This document shows positions 1-7,877 of a stretch of 40,833 bases of DNA, in pieces. Source of the stretch: Herminiimonas sp. (GTDB lineage Bacteria; Pseudomonadota; Gammaproteobacteria; Burkholderiales; Burkholderiaceae_D). Under the pieces are notes generated by a model, which worked only from the letters and a program-made list of their open reading frames with translations, ran no database searches and had not been told where the DNA came from. A program made the translations under genes and the position numbers. Each line of letters begins with the position of its first letter. Positions within the stretch are counted from its first letter, which is position 1. The stretch is taken from the NCBI GenBank assembly GCA_028292665.1, contig JAQGLW010000003.1, positions 1-40,833 of the forward strand, given 5' to 3'.

Positions 1-33
1 CAGGCCCGGCAATGCATGGATTATGAAGCCTAG
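1..33 (+). CDS. Possible 3' end of an upstream gene (partial)
   Basis: Frame 1 is open from the window edge and ends at a TAG at 31-33, giving a tail of ten residues ending in MDYEA. It could be the C-terminus of the gene preceding the SDR in the same operon, but ten codons are too few to identify or prove coding. The following 62 bases carry no other feature except an AGGAA-type ribosome site just before the SDR start at 96. Confidence 0.25.
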   Translation, partial: QARQCMDYEA

Positions 34-95
34 ATCGCCGCAACAGCCGATGCCGCCGGCGACATCTCCAACATGCCACTCGAACAGGAAACAAC

Positions 96-881
96 ATGCG
101 TACGACTCAACAACTTTTCGACCTTACAGGCAGGACCGCGCTCGTGACCGGCGGTTCGCGCGGACTCGGCCTGCAAATTGCCGAAGCGCTGGGTGAGCAG
201 GGCGCCAGAATCGTGCTGTCTGCGCGCAAGCAATCCGAGCTGGATGAAGCGGTAGTACATCTGCAGCAACGCGGCATCGACGCCAGTGCGATTGCCGCGG
301 ACCTGGCGCAGCAGACATCGATTGCGCCGCTGGTCGCCGAGACGCTCAAGCGCCTGGAGCATATCGATATTCTGATCAACAATGCCGGCGCGACCTGGGG
401 CGCGCCGGCCGAAGACCATCCGGTCGAAGCATGGGACAAGGTGATGAATCTGAACATCCGCACCATCTTCATGCTGTCCCAGGCAGTCGGCAAGCGATCG
501 ATGATTCCGCGCAAATACGGCCGCATCGTCAATATCGCGTCCATCGCAGGATTGTCCGGCAACGGTCCGCACTCGATGCAGACGATCGCGTACAACACGT
601 CCAAAGGCGCAGTAGTCAACTTTACCCGCACGCTGGCGGGCGAATGGGGTCGCCACGGCATCACCGTCAATGCGCTGGCGCCGGGATTTTTCCCGTCGAA
701 GATGACCAGGGGCGTGCTGGAAAATCTCGGCAAGGACAATCTTGCCAAGCGCGCGCCGCTGCAACGCCTCGGCGACGATGAAGACTTGAAAGGCGCAGCC
801 TTGCTGTTCTCTTCGGATGCGGGCAAGCACATCACCGGCCAGATTCTGGCGGTGGATGGCGGCGTTTCGGCGGTTCACTGA
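96..881 (+). CDS. SDR family oxidoreductase (classical, FabG-like)
   Basis: This 261-residue protein is a classical short-chain dehydrogenase/reductase, a cytosolic NAD(P)-dependent enzyme that interconverts alcohols and ketones. Visible motifs are the Rossmann glycine pattern TGGSRGLG (residues 18-25), NNAG (95-98), the catalytic Asn120, Ser149, and Tyr166/Lys170 in YNTSK, followed by the PG segment after strand 6 (APGF) and a C-terminal DGG. Length is normal for the family. An AGGAA-type Shine-Dalgarno precedes the ATG. Its stop overlaps the start of the next gene by one base (TGATG), so it is translationally coupled to a thioesterase. The substrate cannot be read from the sequence; the neighbours suggest an acyl-CoA or hydroxy-acid pathway, which is inference. 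Confidence 0.9.
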   Translation: MRTTQQLFDLTGRTALVTGGSRGLGLQIAEALGEQGARIVLSARKQSELDEAVVHLQQRGIDASAIAADLAQQTSIAPLVAETLKRLEHIDILINNAGATWGAPAEDHPVEAWDKVMNLNIRTIFMLSQAVGKRSMIPRKYGRIVNIASIAGLSGNGPHSMQTIAYNTSKGAVVNFTRTLAGEWGRHGITVNALAPGFFPSKMTRGVLENLGKDNLAKRAPLQRLGDDEDLKGAALLFSSDAGKHITGQILAVDGGVSAVH

Positions 882-1315
882 TGGACATCTCCAAACCGCA
901 ACCGTTTCCGGTCGATATCCCGTTTCTGCAAGACATCGGTGTCGAATTTCTCGGAATGGCGAACGGGAAGGCCGAGGTCGCCCTCGATCTGCTGCCCCGG
1001 CACATGAACAGCTGGCATGTCGCCCACGGAGGCGTGACGATGACGCTGCTCGACGTGGTGATGTCGATGGCGGGACGCTCGCTCGATCCGGATGCGCGGG
1101 GCGGCGTCACGGTGGAAATGAAGACCAGTTTCATGCAGCCCGCCGGAAAACCGGGCACACGCATCGTTGCCAAAGGCAAGGCATTGCACCGTTCGAAGAC
1201 CATGTGCTTTTGCGAAGGCGAACTATGGGACGGCGACACGCTGGTCGCCAAGGCCATGGGTACATTCAAGTATCTGAAACGCCTCGATGTTGCCAAAAAA
1301 ATGGACCGCGACTGA
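881..1315 (+). CDS. PaaI-type hotdog-fold thioesterase
   Basis: This 144-residue protein has the single hotdog domain of the PaaI/YdiI acyl-CoA thioesterases, which hydrolyse CoA thioesters in the cytoplasm. The signature HVAHGGVTMTLLD (residues 46-58) contains the HGG turn that binds the thioester carbonyl and the acidic residue Asp58 at the position of the catalytic carboxylate. The rest follows the family pattern, with the central strand VEMKTSFMQPA and a final strand near residues 121-130. The start codon overlaps the stop of the preceding SDR, so the two are coupled. A 149-base gap follows before the second SDR, and no strong terminator is visible in it. The exact acyl-CoA substrate is unknown. 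Confidence 0.88.
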   Translation: MDISKPQPFPVDIPFLQDIGVEFLGMANGKAEVALDLLPRHMNSWHVAHGGVTMTLLDVVMSMAGRSLDPDARGGVTVEMKTSFMQPAGKPGTRIVAKGKALHRSKTMCFCEGELWDGDTLVAKAMGTFKYLKRLDVAKKMDRD

Positions 1316-1464
1316 TGCTAGCCAATATCCGGCTGTCCGAGACAGAAAAAGAATTCAAGATTCGCCGCAACGATGAGCGCGCAAGCATGATGGTCGTGCA
1401 TTTTCCTCGACTCGGCTTTCAGCTTGAAAAAGCTCCAGGATAAAAGCGATAACCAGGAGACGCC

Positions 1465-2349
1465 ATGAAAAATTTTCAAAACAGGGTCGCTGTCATTACC
1501 GGCGGCGCCGGCGGCTTCGGCCGCGCGTTTGCCAATATCGGCGCCAGGCTCGGAATGAGACTTGTGCTGGCCGACGTGCAACAGGATGCGCTCGACCAGG
1601 CGAAATCGGAACTGGAAGCGCATGGCACGCAAGTGCTGGCCATCCGTTGCGACGTCCGTCATGCGGCAGAAGTGCAGGGGTTGGCGGATGCGGCGATGGA
1701 CAGGTTCGGCGCAGTGCACCTGGTATTCAATAATGCAGGCGTCGGTTCAGGCGGCCTGGTTTGGGAAAACACGCAGGCCGACTGGGAATGGGTGCTCGGA
1801 GTCAATCTGTGGGGCGTGATTCACGGTGTGCGCATCTTCACGCCGTTGATGCTCGAATCCGCGAAGCAGGAGGCAGGCTACGAGGGCCATATCGTCAATA
1901 CCGCGTCGATGGCCGGCCTGCTCAATGCGCCGACCATGGGCGTCTACAACGTTTCCAAACATGCGGTAGTGTCATTGTCGGAATCGTTGTACCAGGATTT
2001 GAAACTGGTCGATGCGCCGATCGGCGCATCCGTGCTGTGTCCGTATTTTGTGCCGACCGGCATCTGCCAGTCCCGGCGAAATCGTCCCGACGATGTGCGC
2101 AACGATGCGAAGCCGACAGCCAGCCAGCTTGCGGCGCAAGCGATGTCGGAGAAAGCGGTGCGCTCGGGCAAGGTCTCGGCGGCCCAGGTTGCGGAATGGA
2201 CATTCGACGCGATCCGCGACGGGAAATTTTATATTTATTCGCATCCGGGTGCATTGGGCAATGTGCAAAAGCGGATGGAAGATATCGTATCGCAGCGTAA
2301 TCCGGGCGATCCTTACGAGGCGGCGCCGCACATACGCGAGATGCTGTAG
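1465..2349 (+). CDS. SDR family NAD(P)-dependent oxidoreductase, long C-terminal form
   Basis: This is a 294-residue short-chain dehydrogenase. Motifs are TGGAGGFG (residues 12-19), NNAG (89-92), a serine in NTAS (Ser148) and YNVSK (Tyr161, Lys165). Asp37 (LADV), after the second strand, suggests NAD preference by the usual family rule. The protein runs about 40 residues beyond a minimal SDR, with a tail ending in PHIREML, as in the SDRs that accompany fatty acid or steroid-type catabolic clusters. An AGGAG site at 1455-1459 lies five bases before the ATG. It is the second SDR within 2.3 kb but clearly diverged from the first, so this is not a recent duplication. Substrate unknown. Confidence 0.9.
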   Translation: MKNFQNRVAVITGGAGGFGRAFANIGARLGMRLVLADVQQDALDQAKSELEAHGTQVLAIRCDVRHAAEVQGLADAAMDRFGAVHLVFNNAGVGSGGLVWENTQADWEWVLGVNLWGVIHGVRIFTPLMLESAKQEAGYEGHIVNTASMAGLLNAPTMGVYNVSKHAVVSLSESLYQDLKLVDAPIGASVLCPYFVPTGICQSRRNRPDDVRNDAKPTASQLAAQAMSEKAVRSGKVSAAQVAEWTFDAIRDGKFYIYSHPGALGNVQKRMEDIVSQRNPGDPYEAAPHIREML

Positions 2350-2433
2350 GCGAAGCTGAAGACGTAAGCCGCCGATCTTTTGCGCGGCATTTTGTCAGAC
2401 GCTCTAAATGACATCTTCGTAATGAGGCGGACA

Positions 2434-3330
2434 ATGACTGCATCGATTCAATCCAATCAATTCGCGACGCTCCCCAACGGCACCCGCCTGCATTACGCCA
2501 GCGCCGGCGATGCCGGCAAACCGCTGCTCCTGTTTGTTCACGGCTTCCCGGAATTCTGGTACGAATGGCATGCGCAGCTGAAGGAATTCGGCAACGAGCA
2601 TTTCGCGGTCGCTCCCGATCTGCGCGGCTTCAACCTGTCGGACATGCCCGGCGATGTATCGGCTTACAAAGCCAGGCATATTGTCGACGATCTGCGTCTG
2701 TTGGCCGCGCATCTGGGATACGAAAAATTTGTTGTCGCCGCGCACGACTGGGGCGGAGTGATCGCATGGAACCTGGCGATCGCATTGCCGCATCTGCTGC
2801 ACAAGCTGATTATCGTCAATTCGCCGCATCCTTATATTTTCATGAAAGCGCTGGCAACCGACCAGAATCAGAAAACGTCGAGCGGGTACATGAACTGGCT
2901 GCGGGCGGAAGGCTCCGAGACGGCGCTGGCGAAAGATGATTTCGCCCTGATGGAACAGTTTTTCCATGGGATGGGCCAGCCGCCTGCGCAATGGTTTACC
3001 GGCGAAGTGCGCGCCAGATATCACGAATGCTGGTCGCGCGGGTTGAGCGGCGGCGTCAATTATTATCGGGCATCACCGCCGCATCCGCCGACCGGCGATC
3101 ATTCGGGGGCGGTTAAACGGCAAACCAATCCGGAAGATTTTCGTGTCAAGGTGCCGACTCGCGTCATCTGGGGCGAACGCGATATCGCATTGCCGAAAAC
3201 CTTGCTGAACGGGCTCGATGCGTTGATCGACGATCTGAAGGTGGAACGGATTCCGGAAGGGACGCACTGGGTCATACACGAACAACCTGATCGCATCAAT
3301 CGATTGATATACGGCTTTCTTGCGGAATAG
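2434..3330 (+). CDS. Alpha/beta hydrolase, epoxide hydrolase-like
   Basis: This 298-residue alpha/beta hydrolase has an aspartate nucleophile, as in epoxide hydrolases and haloalkane dehalogenases. Visible are the oxyanion motif HGFPEFWYEW (residues 36-45), nucleophile Asp105 in HDWGG, the charge-relay acid Asp250 in WGERD, and the base His278 in GTHW. The cap segment GGVNYYRA (206-213) carries a tyrosine pair like the ring-activating tyrosine of epoxide hydrolases, which favours epoxide over halide substrates. I chose the ATG at 2434 because GAGG at 2424-2427 is well placed for it; a TTG at 2380 and an ATG at 2422 are also in frame. It follows the second SDR by about 85 bases and probably shares its transcript. 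The nearby thioesterase and SDRs suggest catabolism of an unsaturated or epoxidised acyl compound (inference). Confidence 0.87.
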   Translation: MTASIQSNQFATLPNGTRLHYASAGDAGKPLLLFVHGFPEFWYEWHAQLKEFGNEHFAVAPDLRGFNLSDMPGDVSAYKARHIVDDLRLLAAHLGYEKFVVAAHDWGGVIAWNLAIALPHLLHKLIIVNSPHPYIFMKALATDQNQKTSSGYMNWLRAEGSETALAKDDFALMEQFFHGMGQPPAQWFTGEVRARYHECWSRGLSGGVNYYRASPPHPPTGDHSGAVKRQTNPEDFRVKVPTRVIWGERDIALPKTLLNGLDALIDDLKVERIPEGTHWVIHEQPDRINRLIYGFLAE

Positions 3331-3334
3331 CGGG

Positions 3335-3378
3335 AAGGGCGCCACGCTATTGATGGCGCCCTTCAATAGCGTGGCGCC
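3335..3378. repeat. Nested inverted repeat with two mutually exclusive hairpins
   Basis: Arms 3338-3353 (GGCGCCACGCTATTGA) and 3363-3378 are perfect 16-bp inverted repeats around a 9-base loop. A second perfect pairing joins 3335-3344 with 3354-3363 (10 bp, also a 9-base loop) and uses the same left arm. The hexamer GGCGCC occurs three times. The element starts five bases after the hydrolase stop codon, which fits a transcription terminator or mRNA 3'-end structure, but no T-run follows on either strand. Confidence 0.7.
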
Positions 3379-3611
3379 GAAGGTCGCTTGGTCATATCGC
3401 TGCCCGGTCCGGCACATCCACTCCGGTCGGCCGTGTTCGGCAACTTTTTGCCGGATAAATCCCTGTTGTCGATTTTCCGCTTGGCGTAACGGCAATACAT
3501 CCGGCAAGCTGCCCGATTTGGTGTTACAACCGCGCACAGATTTGGGCTTGACAATGTTTCCGGCCTTCCGAGAAGGTGTAACATATCCACTTTTGCCGCA
3601 AAATAACATTA

Positions 3612-4796
3612 ATGAATATCATGCCGTCGAAATCCCGCTATATATCGTCCTTGGGCCTGCGCTATACATTGGGCAAGACAATTGTTTTATCAGGTCTGCT
3701 GGCTGTATTAGTTGCAAATCCGGCGGCGGCGGATGAGGCGGCGGATGTTTCCAAGCTGTTGCGTTCAGGACAATATGCCGAAGCAATCGGCAAAGCCGAT
3801 GCTTTTCTCGCCCAGCGTCCGCGAGACGCCCAGATGCGATTCCTGAAAGGCGTGATTCTCACCGAGCAGAACAAATCCGCAGAAGCGGTTACGGTATTTA
3901 CCAAGCTCACCGAAGATTTCCCGGATTTGCCGGAGCCCTACAATAACCTGGCTGTCTTATATGCCGCCGCCGGCCAGTATGAAAAAGCCCGCGCGGCACT
4001 GGACAAGGCAATTCGAACCAATCCGGCTTATGCCACCGCGTACGAAAATTTAGGCGATGTGCATGCCAAGCTGGCAAGCCAGGCTTATGACAAGGCTCTG
4101 CAGCTCGATTCCGGCAATTCCGGTGCAAAGTCGAAGCTGACGCTGGTACGCAGTCTGGTGCCGGGAACGAACGGATCGAAAGTCGTTGCCATGGCTGATT
4201 CAATGTCGAAAACCAAACCGGCGCCAGCCGCTTCTGCCGAGGCATCGGCAAATCCGAAAGCCGCCGCAGTACCCGCCACGCCGGCGCCATCCGCCCCAGC
4301 CGCAGCAAAACCGGGACCTGCAGCGGTCGCCAAAACGGAATCGGCAAAAGCTGAACCGAAGCAGGCATCGAAACCGGCACCCGCAACGACCGCCAAGGCC
4401 GAACCCGCAAGGATCGACCCGCCGAAGCCGGTGAAACCGGCCCCCAACAGCAATCCGGATCATGAGATGGTGCTGGCCGCCGTCAACGGTTGGGCCAAGG
4501 CATGGAGCGCCAAGGATGTGAAGGGTTATCTCAGCTTCTATGCCAATGATTTCGAGACGCCGAACCATCTGTCCCGCAAGGCATGGACAGATGAACGCCA
4601 TTCCCGCATCGCAGGAAAAGGCCGGATCAATGTCAAAGTCGAATCTCCGCAAGTGACCGTGAACGGCAATACCGCGACGGTAAAATTCCGCCAGACGTAT
4701 CTGTCGGACCGTCTGACGGCCAGCAGCCGCAAGACTCTGGTATTGACCAGACATGGCGCCAGATGGCAAATCCAGCAAGAACGTACAGGCAGCTAA
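3612..4796 (+). CDS. Exported TPR protein with C-terminal NTF2-like (Csd6-type) domain
   Basis: A 394-residue protein with four parts. First is an N-terminal signal or anchor, hydrophobic at about residues 22-38 and ending in NPAAA (36-40). Second is a TPR-like helical repeat region at about 43-170, with clear repeat cores around FLKGVILTEQNK and NNLAVLYAAAGQ. Third is an Ala/Pro/Lys-rich low-complexity linker at about 200-280. Fourth is an NTF2/SnoaL-like domain at 283-392 (VNGWAKAWSAKDVKGYLSFY onward). Its stop overlaps the start of the L,D-transpeptidase gene (TAATG), whose product ends in a related NTF2-like domain, so the two products probably work together on the periplasmic cell wall. 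ATGs at 3612 and 3621 are both possible starts. The TPR part may dock a partner. It has no catalytic motif that I can see. Confidence 0.8.
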   Translation: MNIMPSKSRYISSLGLRYTLGKTIVLSGLLAVLVANPAAADEAADVSKLLRSGQYAEAIGKADAFLAQRPRDAQMRFLKGVILTEQNKSAEAVTVFTKLTEDFPDLPEPYNNLAVLYAAAGQYEKARAALDKAIRTNPAYATAYENLGDVHAKLASQAYDKALQLDSGNSGAKSKLTLVRSLVPGTNGSKVVAMADSMSKTKPAPAASAEASANPKAAAVPATPAPSAPAAAKPGPAAVAKTESAKAEPKQASKPAPATTAKAEPARIDPPKPVKPAPNSNPDHEMVLAAVNGWAKAWSAKDVKGYLSFYANDFETPNHLSRKAWTDERHSRIAGKGRINVKVESPQVTVNGNTATVKFRQTYLSDRLTASSRKTLVLTRHGARWQIQQERTGS

Positions 4797-6046
4797 TGTC
4801 CCCGTTTCGATTACCTATGCGCACGGCAGCGAACACTATCAAGCGCGGCTTGTTCGCCGGCTTGTGTTCGATGCTGGCCGCGAGCGCCTGGGCCGCAGTG
4901 CCATCGTCGCCGGTAAAAAACAGAATTGCCGCCGGCATGCCGGACAAGCCTGATCCCGATGTGCTCCTGATCGCAGTTTACAAGGACCTGGCGGCCAACC
5001 ATCTGAGCAGTGCGCAAGCGAAAGCGGATGCGCTGGTCGAGGCCTATCCCAATTTCCATCTCGGCCATCTGGTGCGCGGGGATCTGCTCCTCATGCACAC
5101 CCACAGCGTCACTACCTTCGGCGCAACGACAAGCGGCTCGCCTGAAAAGCTTAAAAATCTGCGCGACGAGGCAATGGCGCGCCTGAAATCGCTGCGTGAA
5201 CGGCCGGATCCCAGGCTGGTGCCAAGCGCGGTTCTGCAATTGCGCGCAGATCAAAAATACGCACTGATTGTCGATGCGAAACGGTCCCGCCTGTACGTCT
5301 ATCAGAACCAGGGCGGTCAGTTGAAATTCGTGACCGATTACTACATCAGCCAAGGCAAATTGGGCGTCAACAAGCTCAAGGAAGGCGATCAGAAAACACC
5401 TGTCGGCGTCTATTACATTACTGGTCGCCTGGCCGGGGCGCGGCTTCCCGACTTTTACGGCACGGGCGCATTGCCCATCAGTTATCCGAACGAATGGGAC
5501 AAGCTCAACGGGCGCAGCGGTTCCGGAATCTGGCTGCACGGCACGCCTTCCGACAGCTATAGCCGGCCGCCGCTCTCTTCGGATGGATGCGTCGTCCTCA
5601 CCAATCCGGATCTGAACAAGCTTTATGCATCGGTAGAAATCGGCAAGACACCGGTTATCATCAGCGACCATGTCGAGTTCGTCGATAAAGCCAGATGGGA
5701 TGCCGATCGCAATGCCGCCAATAAAATGGTGGAAGGCTGGCGCCGCGACGTCGAGAGCATGAACTCTGCCCGGCTGATGGCAAACTATTCGCAACAATTC
5801 AAATCGGAACGCGGCGAGAATTTGAACGCGTGGTTCGTCAAGCAGCAATTGATGGCCGGCGTGCACAATATCTCGCTCACGCTGCGCGACCTCACATTCT
5901 TCCGTTATCCGGGGCAGGATAACCTGATCGTCGGGACCTTCACGCAAGATGCGACGATCGGAAAAAACAAGCATTCCGTCCGCAAGCGCCAATACTGGGC
6001 GAAAGAAGGCGCGCAATGGAAAATCGTTTCTGAAATCAACTGGTAG
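4796..6046 (+). CDS. L,D-transpeptidase (YkuD) with NTF2-like C-terminal domain, Csd6-like
   Basis: A 416-residue exported enzyme. After a signal peptide (cleavage near ASAWA, residues 29-33) comes a helical region (about 50-140), then a YkuD domain at about 153-290 with His248 in WLHGT and the catalytic cysteine Cys265 in SSDGC. An NTF2-like domain fills about 305-416. YkuD enzymes cut or cross-link peptidoglycan stem peptides through this cysteine. The YkuD plus NTF2 layout is that of Helicobacter Csd6, an L,D-carboxypeptidase that sets cell shape, so carboxypeptidase activity is an alternative to transpeptidation. I chose the ATG at 4796 because it overlaps the preceding stop; ATGs at 4763 and 4817 are in frame. 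The residue after the cysteine pair is VV rather than the common VR/IR, a mild deviation. Confidence 0.87.
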   Translation: MSPFRLPMRTAANTIKRGLFAGLCSMLAASAWAAVPSSPVKNRIAAGMPDKPDPDVLLIAVYKDLAANHLSSAQAKADALVEAYPNFHLGHLVRGDLLLMHTHSVTTFGATTSGSPEKLKNLRDEAMARLKSLRERPDPRLVPSAVLQLRADQKYALIVDAKRSRLYVYQNQGGQLKFVTDYYISQGKLGVNKLKEGDQKTPVGVYYITGRLAGARLPDFYGTGALPISYPNEWDKLNGRSGSGIWLHGTPSDSYSRPPLSSDGCVVLTNPDLNKLYASVEIGKTPVIISDHVEFVDKARWDADRNAANKMVEGWRRDVESMNSARLMANYSQQFKSERGENLNAWFVKQQLMAGVHNISLTLRDLTFFRYPGQDNLIVGTFTQDATIGKNKHSVRKRQYWAKEGAQWKIVSEINW

Positions 6047-6096
6047 TGGATGCGGCCGTTTCAGGCAAAGCCTTTCCGCAATGCAGGTCGACAATC

Positions 6097-6531
6097 ATGG
6101 CACGTGAAGATTTCGCTTTTTTCCATCCATTGCGGGTGCGCTGGGCTGAAGTCGATATGCAGGGTATCGTATTCAACGGTCATTACCTGACGTATTTCGA
6201 CGTCGCCTTTACCGAATACTGGCGCACAACAGGCTTGCCGAATGTCCTGGAACAGGCGCAAGCGGGGCAGGAACTGTTTGCACGCAAAGCCGTGATCGAG
6301 TATCACGGGCCGGCGCGGTTCGACGATATTCTCGACATCGGCGTGCGCTGCGCCGGATTCGTCCGTTCATCGATACGGTTTTTGCTGGAGATTCATCGCG
6401 GCGAAGATTATCTGGTTTCCGGCGAACTGGTGTATGTTTATGCAGATACAGCCGTCCGCAAAGGCATTCCGGTGCCAAACGATTGGCGGACGGCCATCAC
6501 ACGCTTCGAAAAATGTCCGCCTTCCCAATGA
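6097..6531 (+). CDS. YbgC/4HBT-type acyl-CoA thioesterase
   Basis: A 144-residue hotdog thioesterase of the 4-hydroxybenzoyl-CoA thioesterase/YbgC group. The signature RWAEVDMQGIVFNGHYLTYFD (residues 15-35) contains the catalytic Asp20 and the conserved HY pair. Length and fold order match the family. An upstream in-frame GTG at 6046 overlaps the previous stop, but the domain starts right after the ATG at 6097, so I prefer that start. The stop overlaps the ATG of the following GNAT gene (ATGA). YbgC proteins act on short acyl-CoAs or phospholipid-linked acyl groups; the substrate here cannot be read. Confidence 0.85.
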   Translation: MAREDFAFFHPLRVRWAEVDMQGIVFNGHYLTYFDVAFTEYWRTTGLPNVLEQAQAGQELFARKAVIEYHGPARFDDILDIGVRCAGFVRSSIRFLLEIHRGEDYLVSGELVYVYADTAVRKGIPVPNDWRTAITRFEKCPPSQ

Positions 6532-6953
6532 AGTTCGATCTTACTGTCGGCGCCTGGGCTGCCATGCAGTCCGATGCACGAGCGGTTCGTCACGAAGTTT
6601 TCGTCATCGAACAGAATATCCCTGTCGAACTCGAATGGGATGACATGGACGAGGCCTGTCTGCATGCAGTTGCGTATGGCGAAGACGGGCAGCCGATCGG
6701 CACCGGGCGGTTGCTGCCGGATGGCCATATCGGACGCATGGCAGTCAGGAAAGCGGCACGCGGCGCAGGAATCGGCGGCGCGATTCTGGCCGCACTCATG
6801 CAGCAGGCGAAAAAACGCGGCGACCGCGCAGTGATTCTGAATGCGCAAATCCATGCTGAAGCGTTTTATGTCCGACATGGATTCGTGCGCGAAGGCGATG
6901 AGTTTGCAGAAGCCGGGATTCCGCACATCCGGATGCGGCATGTATTTGCCTGA
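6528..6953 (+). CDS. GNAT family N-acetyltransferase (ElaA/YjcF-like)
   Basis: This 141-residue single-domain acetyltransferase has the acetyl-CoA pyrophosphate-binding loop RGAGIGG in motif A (about residues 82-88), preceded by the strand HIGRMAVRK. The N-terminal segment VRHEVFVIEQNIP (about 18-30) is typical of the ElaA/YjcF group. The C-terminal FYVRHGF motif (about 113-119) is the usual GNAT motif B. The ATG at 6528 overlaps the stop of the thioesterase (ATGA), the best argument for that start; ATG 6513 and TTG 6483 are in frame upstream. The gene ends 24 bases before a convergent gene. The acceptor substrate is unknown. Confidence 0.85.
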   Translation: MKFDLTVGAWAAMQSDARAVRHEVFVIEQNIPVELEWDDMDEACLHAVAYGEDGQPIGTGRLLPDGHIGRMAVRKAARGAGIGGAILAALMQQAKKRGDRAVILNAQIHAEAFYVRHGFVREGDEFAEAGIPHIRMRHVFA

Positions 6954-6977
6954 CGCGCAAACGGCCTCTTATTTCGA

Positions 6978-7703
6978 TTATACGATTGCCCGTTCGTTCA
7001 GCACCGCGACCTTGTTCGCGTGCAGCTGCACTACAGTGGAGACTCTGGTGCCGTAATTCGGGGACTTGATGCAGACGGCTGACAACACTCTTTCCAGCTC
7101 GATGCCGACCCCTGTTTTCGGCAAACGGCAATCGGATGTACGCGTCGTGTCGGTCAGCATTTCAAAATAGGCTTCTTCCGGGGCGCCCTGGCACAACAGG
7201 CTCGCGAATTGCGCCTTGGTCCTGACGACCTTGGGCCAGGGCGTGTCGAGCAAGTCGTTGGACAGTCCATAGATGCCCGGAGTCAGGGGCCGTCCGTTGC
7301 GCATATCGTCATTTTTTCGGTTGGAAAACCAGATAAGCTCATTGCAGTCGCCGACCAGCAGATTGAATCCGTTGAAGACACCGGCGTTCGTCGCGATCAG
7401 GTCTACATATTCCCGCGCACTAGTCTGTCCGGTCAGGTAATCCGCGACCAATGCCCCGCGTGAAGGGGCGTCCGATCTTTTTTCCGACGGCGCGCGGATG
7501 TTTGTGAGCGCCGCGAAGCGCCCGGTGCGCGTCACGCCCAGCCAGGTGCCTCCGCCTTGCAGATCCCGTCCGGCATAAACCTGCGGATGATCTTCCCACC
7601 AGGCAGCGGGCGTCGCGGGGCGGTCGTAGAATTCATCCCGATTTGCAGCGGCAATCAGCGGCATTCCGGGAATGACTTGCCAGGCGAAGACGATCAAGCA
7701 CAT
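6978..7703 (-). CDS. NRDE family protein (TANGO2-like)
   Basis: A 241-residue protein of the NRDE/TANGO2 family, named for the motif Asn-Arg-Asp-Glu, seen here at residues 21-24 (AANRDEF). The N-terminal cysteine at position 2 (MCLIVFAW) is conserved and suggests an Ntn-hydrolase-like arrangement. A GGTWLGV segment and TNIR follow at about residues 51-70, as usual. TANGO2 proteins have been linked to heme handling in eukaryotes; the bacterial role is poorly defined. The ATG lies inside the end of the DUF4936-like frame, so this is the last gene of a tight minus-strand unit with ygfZ. Confidence 0.88.
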   Translation of the reverse strand: MCLIVFAWQVIPGMPLIAAANRDEFYDRPATPAAWWEDHPQVYAGRDLQGGGTWLGVTRTGRFAALTNIRAPSEKRSDAPSRGALVADYLTGQTSAREYVDLIATNAGVFNGFNLLVGDCNELIWFSNRKNDDMRNGRPLTPGIYGLSNDLLDTPWPKVVRTKAQFASLLCQGAPEEAYFEMLTDTTRTSDCRLPKTGVGIELERVLSAVCIKSPNYGTRVSTVVQLHANKVAVLNERAIV

Positions 7704-7876
7704 GAGAATATATCCAGAAAGTATTCGGTATGGCGCTCGCCATCGGTCAGTGTTGCCGGTTCAACTGTGTCGACGGCGCGTTCCGGCACTGTCGTGAAGC
7801 CGTCTTCTCCGGCCGGGTGTGCTTGCAGCACATTAGCATGGCTGCTGTGAACCCGATAATAAATATGCAGATCCAT
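7694..7876 (-). pseudogene. Shortened DUF4936-like gene (probable internal deletion)
   Basis: This 60-codon frame starts one base after the ygfZ stop and overlaps the NRDE start. Its N-terminus (MDLHIYYRVHSSHA) resembles the start of DUF4936 proteins, and its C-terminus (LTDGERHTEYFLD) resembles their end. That family is normally about 90-110 residues. The middle third, including the usual tryptophan-rich strand, is missing, and the joint falls near residues 20-26 (QAHPAG). The reading frame is intact, so it may still be translated as a coupling peptide, but the domain cannot be complete. The family comparison is from memory. Confidence 0.5.
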
Positions 7877-7877
7877 G

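Noticed and set aside
4811-6094. Minus-strand open frame of 427 codons opposite the L,D-transpeptidase
   Set aside because: Mirror of a motif-rich gene; composition is typical of an antisense shadow.
6046-6096. Longer N-terminus for the YbgC-type thioesterase from a GTG
   Set aside because: The extra 17 residues precede the normal start of the hotdog domain and the ATG at 6097 fits family length better, though the overlap with the previous stop makes the GTG possible.
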